From the NCBI GenBank assembly GCA_910588885.1, contig CAJUSQ010000162.1, positions 1 to 5,207 on the forward strand: 5,207 bases of DNA, written 5' to 3'. A program made the position numbers and the translations under genes. This stretch comes from an uncultured Lachnospiraceae bacterium. GTDB taxonomy: Bacteria; Bacillota; Clostridia; Lachnospirales; Lachnospiraceae. The stretch's first letter is position 1; each line of letters begins with the position of its first letter. A model generated the notes under the pieces. The model made no database searches and had not been told where the DNA came from. It saw nothing but the letters and a program-made list of their open reading frames with translations. This document shows positions 1-5,207 of the stretch, piece by piece.

Positions 1-50
1 ATGAGCCCTTATAGGGCGTGAGCAAACCACCGGCTAAGCCGGTGGTTCTG
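1..50. mobile_element. Probable terminal end of an IS200/IS605-type element (partial)
   Basis: Two hairpins lie back to back. One is GCCCT/AGGGC (5-9 and 13-17, loop TAT). The other is a perfect 10-bp stem AACCACCGGC/GCCGGTGGTT (25-34 and 38-47, loop TAA), with GTGAGCA between. There is no T-run, so neither is a clear terminator. From memory, this pair resembles the subterminal palindromes of clostridial IS200/IS605-type elements carrying tnpA and/or tnpB; I could not search to confirm it. The position fits an insertion: the LysR gene on the minus strand loses similarity to its family just where the hairpins begin, and its last roughly 17 codons are read from them. The exact junction cannot be fixed but lies near 48-60. 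The rest of the element would be left of the window. Alternatives are a REP-like repeat or a bidirectional hairpin at the gene end. Confidence 0.5.
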
Positions 51-855
51 ATTGCTGTATCCATCCGGCTGATAATTCCAAAAATTATCCGTGATATATA
101 TACTGTCAACTTTCATTTGTGCAAAACGAATCTGAAAATCCGATCGGTACAGATTGCCGATGATTGGTTTTGCATCAATGTAATGATACAGTTTTCGGAT
201 GGCTCTTAAAAAATTAGGATTGGTATCCGGGTGAATACCGGTAATCGGGTACTCTTTAATTTCCGACAAAACAAGCTCTGAGGCGGTACTTAACGGGTGC
301 TCTATGGGTACGATAATCTGCATAGCATCTAACGCCGCATATTTCCAGGAAAAGAGTGCAGGATCAATATCATACTGCTCGAAATCCGGTAAAAAAATAA
401 TGTCATAATTCCCATCCATCAGGTTGTGATAGAGTACTTTCATATCCTCTGATTCTATGCTCAAGGAAATTTCCGGATGCATCATTTGAAATTCATTTGC
501 AATTTTCCAAAAATATTTGCTGCTATCTGTCGTGATGGTGATTCCGATATTGATTTTACACATGGATTTGTTTCGTTCAGCCGAAGCTTCTATATCCGCT
601 TTGGATCGTTTCCGGAACTTTCTGCCATTTCTGAAATAAGACAGTGCCCTCCCTGGTCAGGGTAACTTTTCTGCTGGTTCTTTGAAATAAAGGAAATCCC
701 AGTATATTTTCCATTGTTAAAATACTTTTACTGATACCTGGCTGTGACATATTCAATTGTCCCGCAGATTTGCTGAAATTTAAAGTTTCTGCTACGGACA
801 GGAATATTTGAATTTGCTGTAATGTGATAGATGAGATATTATAATCAATCAACAA
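9..855 (-). pseudogene. LysR-type transcriptional regulator, frameshifted and C-terminally truncated
   Basis: The N-terminal part (855 down to 577) is a canonical LysR winged helix-turn-helix: TLQQIQIFLSVAETLNFSKSAGQL, then SQPGISKSI, then LFQRTSRKVTLTREG at about residues 10-70. It stops at a TGA at 577-579. The substrate-binding domain continues one frame over (563 down to 9). Reading just upstream of its ATG gives AERNKSMCKINIGIT, so a single extra base around 581-592, possibly in the AGAAGC stretch, rejoins the two. The joined protein would be about 281 residues, but the last 17 or so come from a hairpin-rich mobile-element end. About 264 native residues remain against a family norm near 290-310, so the terminal part of the effector domain is missing. 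The start is TTG (853-855), or the next TTG (850-852), behind GGGAGG at 861-866. The gene is divergent from the hydrolase and probably once regulated it. Sequencing error could explain the frameshift but not the replaced C-terminus. Confidence 0.82.
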
Positions 856-886
856 TGATTCCTCCCGTTACTTTTTATTAATAACG

Positions 887-895
887 ATTGTACCA
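887..895 (-). promoter_or_regulatory. Extended -10 promoter element of the LysR gene
   Basis: On the minus strand this reads TGG followed by TACAAT, an extended -10 with five of six consensus bases. It lies about 31 bp upstream of the TTG start. No good -35 is present at 16-18 bp. The left arm of the inverted repeat at 895-905 abuts it, so a bound regulator would cover the promoter, which fits the autorepression common in LysR genes. Confidence 0.5.
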
Positions 896-941
896 TAAGT
901 CATTTATAACTATAAGTAATAGATGACTTAAAATGACTTAT
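895..941. promoter_or_regulatory. Inverted-repeat operator candidate in the divergent promoter region
   Basis: ATAAGTCATTT (895-905) and AAATGACTTAT (931-941) form a perfect 11-bp inverted repeat with a 25-bp spacer. Inside it are a second ATGACTTA (923-930) and a one-mismatch half-site TAAGTAAT (913-920). The pair 913-920/923-930 makes a nested imperfect palindrome. This gives four half-sites in 47 bp. The placement between a LysR gene and a divergently transcribed enzyme gene is the standard position for LysR recognition and activation sites. The hydrolase side has no convincing -35/-10 pair (weak candidates are TATTCT at 950-955 and TAAGAT at 965-970), as expected for an activator-dependent promoter. 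The binding protein is inferred, not shown. Confidence 0.6.
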
Positions 942-987
942 TTCCGTTTTATTCTGTCTTTTGTTAAGATTAAAAAGAACTGGAAGA

Positions 988-1026
988 GTTCACAAAAGGA
1001 GTTCAGAAAAAGGGTTCAGAAAAAAC
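988..1026 (+). repeat. Three tandem 13-bp repeats in the hydrolase 5' leader
   Basis: The copies are GTTCACAAAAGGA (988-1000), GTTCAGAAAAAGG (1001-1013) and GTTCAGAAAAACA (1014-1026). Copies 2 and 3 share their first 11 bases. The array ends exactly where the Shine-Dalgarno AGGAGG begins. An open frame from the TTG at 961 runs through it, but the low-complexity basic peptide and the strong ribosome site downstream argue that the array is untranslated leader. Period and position suggest slippage-generated repeats that could vary in copy number. Confidence 0.75.
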
Positions 1027-1038
1027 AGGAGGAGAATT

Positions 1039-1842
1039 ATGGAAAAACGAGTTGGTATGACAGAAGCCCAGCGTAAGTTTAGCTATGCAAAATATTACGA
1101 GAAGCCTATGGTGGAAGTACCAAAGGAGAAAATTGCCGTTGCAGAATGTGCCATGGATCCTGCAAAAGCATTAAAAATACAAGATCGGAACAAATTATTT
1201 GATCCGGGATATTTTGAAGTGGAAACCGGATACTGTGTTATGGAGGATGGAACCGGATATATTTGCAATCTGACGCCAATGCCAAGGGTTACTGTAGAAA
1301 TGTTTGACTGGTGGTTTGCATGGCACGGCTTGGGCGATTTTCGTTATACGATCTGGGATCCGGAAGATCACTATGAGGCACGCAGTACGAATCTGGCACA
1401 AGGACGCTGCCCGGAGCTCTCTTTAAAAGAAAAATATTGGGGAACCACGCATTTAATTAAAGAAGACATCGGGTTCGGCCCGGATCATCTGTACGCTAAT
1501 TTTGTAAAACCGGCATATATGGGATTTGATGAAGAAAAAATCGGGACAAAGACTTGTGGGACAATTGTTACCTCTAATTCCGGCATCCTCAACGATCCTA
1601 TGGCAAGCGCAGAATGTATGTGTCATTTTGTGCGGGAAACTTCAGATGGCATTGAATTAAGATCCCGCTTCTGGTTGGGATGGCATATCATTGGAGGTAA
1701 ACCGGTACGGATTCTGCCAGAACAGAAACGAACGCCAATAGAGAAGCCAAAGTTTTTATTAGCGCATAATATGAAAGAATTTCAAAATCTGGCAGATTTG
1801 CTCCCCCGGATTTATCCGGAGGAAAAGGATCATTGGCAATAA
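1039..1842 (+). CDS. Phloretin hydrolase / DAPG hydrolase (PhlG)-family C-C hydrolase
   Basis: This is a 267-residue soluble protein with no signal peptide. The start is ATG 1039, since AGGAGG (1027-1032) sits 6 nt upstream; an in-frame TTG at 961 lacks such a site. Family members are zinc enzymes that hydrolyse a C-C bond next to a carbonyl on a phloroglucinol-type ring: phloretin to phloroglucinol plus 3-(4-hydroxyphenyl)propionate, or 2,4-diacetylphloroglucinol to the monoacetyl form. Family-like features are WWFAWH (91-96), DHYEA (110-114), SRFWLGWH (209-216 region) and HNMKE (243-247). Candidate metal ligands, by analogy with PhlG's two His and two Glu as I recall them, are H96, E126, H243 and E247; the H-x3-E spacing matches. 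Length is normal and the frame is intact, unlike both neighbours. It probably forms a transcript with the MFS gene 84 nt downstream, controlled by the divergent LysR. The substrate cannot be read from the sequence: a flavonoid-derived dihydrochalcone is plausible, another acylated phenol equally possible. Confidence 0.85.
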   Translation: MEKRVGMTEAQRKFSYAKYYEKPMVEVPKEKIAVAECAMDPAKALKIQDRNKLFDPGYFEVETGYCVMEDGTGYICNLTPMPRVTVEMFDWWFAWHGLGDFRYTIWDPEDHYEARSTNLAQGRCPELSLKEKYWGTTHLIKEDIGFGPDHLYANFVKPAYMGFDEEKIGTKTCGTIVTSNSGILNDPMASAECMCHFVRETSDGIELRSRFWLGWHIIGGKPVRILPEQKRTPIEKPKFLLAHNMKEFQNLADLLPRIYPEEKDHWQ

Positions 1843-1853
1843 AATAATTAGAA

Positions 1854-1882
1854 ATATTTTTATAATAAAAATATAATTTTTT
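1854..1882 (+). other. All-A/T palindrome followed by a T-run
   Basis: ATATTTTTAT (1854-1863) and ATAAAAATAT (1865-1874) form a perfect 10-bp palindrome around A1864, followed by TTTTTT at 1877-1882. The shape is that of an intrinsic terminator, but the stem has no G or C and would be weak. It lies between the hydrolase stop and the MFS ribosome site, so at most it attenuates readthrough or acts in mRNA processing. Confidence 0.3.
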
Positions 1883-1926
1883 AGAATCACGGTTTTGTTA
1901 CTGCAAATGAATAAGGAGAAAGGGAA

Positions 1927-3200
1927 ATGAAAGAATTTTTGAAGAATAATAATTTTGGAAAATGGGGTTGGGCCATGATTTTTTATGCAGGAATCAGTTA
2001 TTATATTTCTGCTGCCCTGTCCACAGACGGGTTAAATTTTTATCCCGCACAATTTGAAGCAGCCTATGGATGGAATGCCGGTATGATAACAACAATGGCC
2101 GGGTTTGCAGGATGGCTTTCCTTAATCGGGCCCGTAATTTTTGCACAAATTATTACAAAGCTCGGAATCAGTAAATCTGCAGGTATTATCAATATAATTA
2201 CAGGTATTTTAGTATTGGTTTTTGCGAATACAAATAACAGGATCGTTTTTATTATTATGATCTTTGCAATTAATTTCGTGGTAGGAAATGTCCAGCTTAA
2301 CTTAATTCCCAACAATATTATGAACGTCTGGTTTCCCCGTAAAAAAGGAATTGCGCTCGGTTGGGCGACTATGGGTATGCAGATCTGTACGGCCACTGTC
2401 ATCGCAATTCTTACCGCTTTGACAATTAAATTTGAAAGCGTTGCCGTTGCGTACTCTATCTTTGGCGATATCATTATTGTATATGGTATCCTGTCCTTTT
2501 TTTGGGTAAAAGACAATCCGGAGTCGCTGGGGCTTTATCCGGATAACGAGCCGATTTCCAAAGAAGAATTTGAAGCCAACAAAAGAGAATTTGAATCGCA
2601 TGTTTCAAGATGGACAATCGGAAAATTGCTGAAAGACAGGAATACATGAGGAATCGGTGCAGGGCTTGGATTTATGTGGATGACAACCGTAGGGATTGTA
2701 TCCCAGCTGATCCCCCGTATTGTATCAATCGACAACGGTGTATATACGCCAAAAGCACTTTTTATGCTTTCTGCTGCGGCCATTATCGGGATTGCCGGAA
2801 GTTATTTCTGGGGACTGTTGATATGGCGCTTGGTACGAAAAAAACCTGCGTATTCTATGGAATATGGTATATCGTGGCAATTGGATTTTTGCTGCTTCAG
2901 CTCCATGGCGCAGCATTTGTGTGGATCAGTGTTGTAATGGTAGGAATCGGAATCGGAGGAATCGGAAATCTGATCCCATCTATGATCGGTACCTGTTTCG
3001 GAAGATATGACTATCTTCAGGCTAACCGGGCAATTGCTCCTTTGAATACAATTGTAAGGCAGAGCGGGATCATCTTGGGAGGTATTTTATCTCAAACCGT
3101 TTACGGATATACGGGCCTGTATGTGATTCTTTTTATTGCCGATGCGATTGGTATTATTATGACCATATTCCTGATCAAACCGGCTTTACAGGAAAAATAA
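1927..3200 (+). pseudogene. MFS transporter (OFA/monocarboxylate-like), disrupted by a nonsense codon and a frameshift
   Basis: Starts at ATG 1927 behind AAGGAG (1913-1918). The first 240 residues hold the N-terminal six-helix half, including WFPRKKGIALG at about 125-135, a loop 2/3-type MFS signature seen in oxalate/formate-antiporter and monocarboxylate-like carriers, and then the central hydrophilic loop (VKDNPESLGLYPDN and the following acidic/basic stretch). TGA at 2647-2649 stops this frame. The same frame then continues with GIGAGLGFMWMTTVGIVSQ, so TGG (Trp) to TGA is the simplest explanation. A second lesion lies near 2820: GSYFWGLL must join DMALGTKKT one frame over, consistent with loss of one G from TTG-GAT. 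From there the C-terminal helices run to TAA at 3200. Repaired, the protein is about 424 residues, a full 12-helix carrier. The gene probably moved the hydrolase substrate or product. Sequencing error is possible; two independent lesions make real decay likely. Confidence 0.85.
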
Positions 3201-3222
3201 ATCAAATATACTTTCGTTTATT

Positions 3223-3259
3223 TTGTGGTAAATTACAAAAATATGTGATAATATATAAT
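3223..3259 (+). promoter_or_regulatory. Promoter for the thioredoxin/4Fe-4S operon
   Basis: TTGTGG (3223-3228) lies 18 bp from GATAAT (3247-3252), which is preceded by TG at 3244-3245 (extended -10). A perfect TATAAT also lies at 3254-3259, with a weaker TTACAA 15 bp upstream. Either would start transcription 80-90 nt ahead of the lipoprotein gene, making it independent of the broken MFS gene. A small hairpin ATTTTC/GAAAAT (3284-3289/3294-3299) sits in the leader; its role is unknown. Confidence 0.55.
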
Positions 3260-3348
3260 GAAAATGAAACAAGTGGAAGGATGATTTTCGCGGGAAAATG
3301 ATTCCGGTCATAAAATAAATGAAAGATAAAGGAGCATATAAAATAACT

Positions 3349-3978
3349 ATGAAAACAAAAAAGAAATTTATTTGTACAATTTTGCTGTCAAGTTTCTGTT
3401 GTTTGGCAACAATGACGGGATGCGGTACAAAGGAAGATCCATCTGCAGCAAAGGAACAGGTGGACAACAACGATACAGCCAATGAAACCACCAATGCGGC
3501 CAATGAAAATAATACGGAAAGCGTTAATTTAGGAGAATTTTCCATAAAGGACATAGAAGGGAATACTTATACCCAGGAGATGTTTGCAGATTACGATATT
3601 ACGATGATTAATCTCTTTACAACCTGGTGTTCCCCCTGTGTCAGGGAAATCCCGGATCTGGAAAAACTGAATAATGAAATGGCAGATCAGGGCGTTCAGG
3701 TAGTGGGAATTGTATTGGATTCGGTGGATCAAAAAGGAAATGTGCTGGATACGGTTGTGGAACAGGCAAAATTACTGGCAGAGCGGACCGAAGCCGCTTA
3801 TCCCTTCCTAATTCCGGATGAAAGTAATTTAAACGGAAGGCTGATGGGGATTGATGCGGTTCCGGAAACTTTTTTTGTGGATAAGGACGGAAATATTATA
3901 GGTGAAACCTATACGGGAAGCCGTTCTCTGGAAGATTGGAAGGCGATTATCGAAACGATTCAAAAAGAGGCAGGAAAA
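3349..3978 (+). CDS. TlpA/ResA-like thioredoxin-fold lipoprotein
   Basis: This is a membrane-anchored extracytoplasmic thiol:disulfide oxidoreductase. From ATG 3349 it is 210 residues; the GGAG at 3331-3334 favours this start, though its 14-nt spacing is long. ATG 3319 would add 10 residues but has no ribosome site and spoils the signal sequence. Residues 1-24 are a lipoprotein signal (KTKKK, then a hydrophobic core) with an MTGC lipobox, so C25 is the likely lipidated cysteine. Residues 26-60 are an Asn/Thr/Glu-rich flexible linker. The thioredoxin fold spans about 61-208, with active-site WCSPC (C94, C97) in TTWCSPCVREIP and the cis-Pro loop at VPETFF (P172). The stop is TGA at 3979-3981, overlapping the next start as ATGA. 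TlpA/ResA proteins usually keep extracellular cysteines reduced and need an electron donor across the membrane. The two genes downstream are the candidate donor. The partner substrate is unknown. Confidence 0.9.
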
Positions 3979-4127
3979 TGAAGCATTTCTTATATTCTTC
4001 CCGATACGGAATCGGGATTGCAGTGATCGGGCTTCTATTTATCGGATACGGGATTTTTCGGGGAGAAATGTCAGTGGTAATGGAAAAAGCAATTAATATC
4101 TGTATGGAGTGTATCGGAATTGGGTAA
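3978..4127 (+). CDS. CD1871A-family small single-TM CXXC protein
   Basis: A 49-residue protein: a short basic N-terminus (MKHFLYSSRY), one Gly-rich membrane helix at about 11-28 (GIGIAVIGLLFIGYGIFRG), then an amphipathic stretch and a C-terminal ICMECIGIG with C42-x-x-C45 four residues before the end. It matches my memory of the clostridial family named CD1871A (CXXC motif-containing), which recurs between a thioredoxin-like lipoprotein and a 4Fe-4S membrane protein. The start ATG overlaps the TGA of the lipoprotein gene (ATGA, 3978-3981), and GAGG/AGGA lie just upstream, suggesting translational coupling. Its last codons overlap the TTG start of the next gene. No biochemical function is known to me. 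The paired cysteines at the membrane face suggest a thiol relay or a metal/cluster ligand; this is inference. It is easily missed by gene finders because of its size. Confidence 0.85.
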   Translation: MKHFLYSSRYGIGIAVIGLLFIGYGIFRGEMSVVMEKAINICMECIGIG

Positions 4128-5019
4128 ATGGAAAAATACGGGGAAACGTCATAAGGTACAGATTTTATGGGCGTTGCTGACGAACAGCTATCTTGTGGGA
4201 TATGTGCAGGGAAAGATTTACAGAGGGCCCCTGAAAAATCTCTGTGTTCCCGGGTTAAACTGCTATTCCTGTCCCGGAGCAGTCGGAGCCTGTCCGATTG
4301 GAGCTATGCAGGCCGTCATTGGGAATTGGAATTTTAAATTTGCTTTTTATGTAGCTGGGTTTTTCCTGTTTGTAGGCGCATTGATGGGAAGATTTGTATG
4401 CGGATGGCTGTGTCCCTTTGGCCTGGTTCAGGATTTGCTGCATAAAATCCCTTTTCCGAAGAAAATAAAGACCTTCCGGGGGGATCGGATTTTAAGGAAA
4501 CTGAAATACGTGATTCTGGTGGTGTTTGTGATCCTTTTGCCGCTGTTTCTGGTAGATGTGCTGGGACAGGGAGCCCCTTATTTCTGTAAGCTTATATGCC
4601 CCGCCGGTACCCTGGAAGGAGGAATCCCCCTGGTTTTACTGAACCGGTCCATGCGGGGCGCTATTGGATGGCTGTATATATGGAAAAATATATTATTAGT
4701 CATTACAATTATTTTATCAATTATAATATACAGACCATTTTGTAAGTATATCTGTCCTTTAGGCGCGATTTACTCGGTATTTAATCCCGTTTCGGTATTT
4801 CGCTACCGGGTGGAACAAGAAAAATGTACGGACTGCGGGGCCTGTGCAAGGATCTGTCCCATGCAGGTAGATCCGATGCGGAATGCCAATCATCCGGAAT
4901 GTATCCGATGCGGGGCTTGTAAGGAGATCTGTCCGGTACATGCCATTCAATCCACAGGGAAATTTTGCCCTTCAAAGCAGCCGTGGCCGAACTGCCAAAA
5001 AATAGATGAAAAAAAGTAA
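4120..5019 (+). CDS. NapH/NosR-like polytopic membrane 4Fe-4S protein
   Basis: A 299-residue integral membrane iron-sulfur protein. TTG 4120 is the start: GGAG (4106-4109) is 10 nt upstream, the nearby ATG 4128 is out of frame, and the gene overlaps the small CXXC gene by 8 nt. Four membrane helices are visible at about 13-29, 73-93, 129-149 and 181-204. Cysteine motifs in order: C42, C48, C51 and C58 in a CYSCPGAVGACP block; FVCGWLCP (C94, C98); FCKLICP (C156, C160); FCKYICP (C208, C212). The C-terminus is a two-cluster ferredoxin domain with C-x2-C-x2-C-x3-CP at 236/239/242/246 and 261/264/267/271. The C-x3-CP membrane-edge pairs are typical of NapH/NosR/RdxA relatives, which pass electrons across or along the membrane. 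Here the partner is a thioredoxin lipoprotein, not a nitrate or nitrous oxide reductase, so the likely job is to feed electrons to extracytoplasmic thiols. Final Cys residues C283 and C292 (FCPSKQPWPNC) are unassigned. Confidence 0.88.
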   Translation: MGKWKNTGKRHKVQILWALLTNSYLVGYVQGKIYRGPLKNLCVPGLNCYSCPGAVGACPIGAMQAVIGNWNFKFAFYVAGFFLFVGALMGRFVCGWLCPFGLVQDLLHKIPFPKKIKTFRGDRILRKLKYVILVVFVILLPLFLVDVLGQGAPYFCKLICPAGTLEGGIPLVLLNRSMRGAIGWLYIWKNILLVITIILSIIIYRPFCKYICPLGAIYSVFNPVSVFRYRVEQEKCTDCGACARICPMQVDPMRNANHPECIRCGACKEICPVHAIQSTGKFCPSKQPWPNCQKIDEKK

Positions 5020-5028
5020 AAAAACTAC

Positions 5029-5057
5029 TTGCAAACGAAAGGAATATATGATATTAT
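5029..5057 (+). promoter_or_regulatory. Strong promoter for the tRNA-Glu transcript
   Basis: TTGCAA (5029-5034), a 17-bp spacer and TATTAT (5052-5057) form a good sigma-A promoter; TG at 5049-5050 makes it an extended -10. It begins 10 nt after the stop codon of the iron-sulfur protein gene. Predicted transcription starts near 5064, giving a leader of about 90 nt before the tRNA. Such a strong element suits a stable-RNA gene. Confidence 0.75.
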
Positions 5058-5059
5058 AT

Positions 5060-5144
5060 TATCGTTGCTGAAATAGCAATACGATACAGTTACTAAGGGT
5101 GCCGACACATTGCACGAAGTCAAGGATGTTCGATTGTCAGGTGC
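5060..5144 (+). other. Structured leader ahead of tRNA-Glu
   Basis: Two potential foldbacks occur here. The first is ATCGT..TGCT (5061-5069) with AGCA..ACGAT (5075-5085), a 9-bp stem with a 2-nt bulge and a GAAAT loop, spanning the predicted transcription start. The second pairs 5099-5107 with 5135-5144: nine pairs, including two G-U pairs and one bulged A. It encloses a small CGAA/TTCG stem (5115-5118/5129-5132) and ends 9 nt before the tRNA. I do not recognise a known riboswitch or T-box. It may be a precursor leader removed during 5' processing. Confidence 0.35.
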
Positions 5145-5153
5145 TTATAGTAC

Positions 5154-5207
5154 GGCTCCTTGGTCAAGCGGTTAAGACATCGCCCTTTCACGGCGGTAAC
5201 ACGGGTT
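5154..5207 (+). tRNA. tRNA-Glu (TTC), 3' end beyond the window
   Basis: Bases 1-54 of a tRNA are present: acceptor strand GGCTCCT (5154-5160), D arm with GTC/GAC stem, anticodon stem TCGCC/GGCGG (5180-5184/5192-5196) and seven-base loop CTTTCAC. The anticodon TTC at 5187-5189 falls exactly at position 34. The variable loop is TAACA, and the T stem begins CGGGT at 5202. The second half of the T arm and the acceptor 3' strand are cut off by the window end. TTC reads both Glu codons. Other stable-RNA genes may follow. Confidence 0.95.

Noticed and set aside
25..47. Hairpin as the intrinsic terminator of the LysR gene
   Set aside because: The stem is strong but neither strand has a following T-run, and the paired second hairpin plus loss of the LysR C-terminus fits a mobile-element end better.
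961..1038. N-terminal extension of the hydrolase from a TTG at 961
   Set aside because: It would translate the 13-bp tandem repeats into a basic low-complexity stretch, and AGGAGG sits ideally before ATG 1039.
2064..2516. 150-residue open frame on the minus strand
   Set aside because: It lies antisense to the well-supported MFS coding sequence and resembles a reverse-strand reading of hydrophobic helices; no start signal or family features.
2647..2649. TGA as selenocysteine or Trp recoding in the MFS gene
   Set aside because: MFS carriers are not selenoproteins, TGA terminates the lipoprotein gene here, and a further frameshift downstream shows the gene is broken anyway.
3319..3348. ATG 3319 as the start of the thioredoxin lipoprotein
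   Set aside because: No ribosome site precedes it, and it adds mixed-charge residues ahead of a normal lipoprotein signal that begins at 3349.
3186..3554. 122-residue open frame on the minus strand
   Set aside because: It spans the promoter and signal-peptide region of the lipoprotein gene in antisense; no convincing ribosome site or domain.
1..5207. CRISPR array
   Set aside because: No repeats of 25-40 bp with regular spacers are visible; the only tandem array is the three 13-bp units at 988-1026.

Overview
The window looks like chromosome from a low-to-moderate GC anaerobic Clostridia member, most likely a gut Lachnospiraceae-type organism. Four things point that way: strong AGGAGG-type ribosome sites, TTG starts, a 49-residue CXXC protein of the clostridial CD1871A type next to a membrane 4Fe-4S protein, and a phloretin/DAPG-hydrolase-like gene beside an MFS carrier. 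No species can be named from sequence alone.

Left part (1-3200) looks like a small catabolic locus in decay. A LysR-type regulator on the minus strand is broken by a +1 frameshift near 581-592. Its C-terminus is replaced by two hairpins (5-17 and 25-47) that resemble the end of an IS200/IS605-type element. A 183-bp divergent intergenic region carries a perfect 11-bp inverted repeat (895-905/931-941) with two further half-sites, probably the regulator's operator. Just before the next gene are three tandem 13-bp repeats (988-1026). That gene (1039-1842) is an intact 267-residue metal-dependent C-C hydrolase of the phloretin hydrolase/DAPG hydrolase (PhlG) family. It is followed by an MFS transporter (1927-3200) that is disrupted twice: a TGA where Trp is likely, and a single-base deletion near 2820. 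The inferred system is LysR sensing of an aromatic compound, MFS uptake or export, and C-C hydrolysis. Only the enzyme is still intact.

Right part (3223-5019) is an intact, tightly coupled three-gene operon with its own promoter: a TlpA/ResA-like thioredoxin lipoprotein (WCSPC), a 49-residue single-TM CXXC protein overlapping it by ATGA, and a NapH/NosR-like four-TM, 4Fe-4S membrane protein starting at TTG inside the end of the small gene. The set suggests a membrane conduit that passes electrons from cytoplasmic iron-sulfur centres to thiols outside the membrane, without a CcdA/DsbD protein. This is the most interesting system in the window.

The right edge holds a strong extended -10 promoter, a roughly 90-nt structured leader, and the first 54 nt of tRNA-Glu(TTC), cut by the window end.
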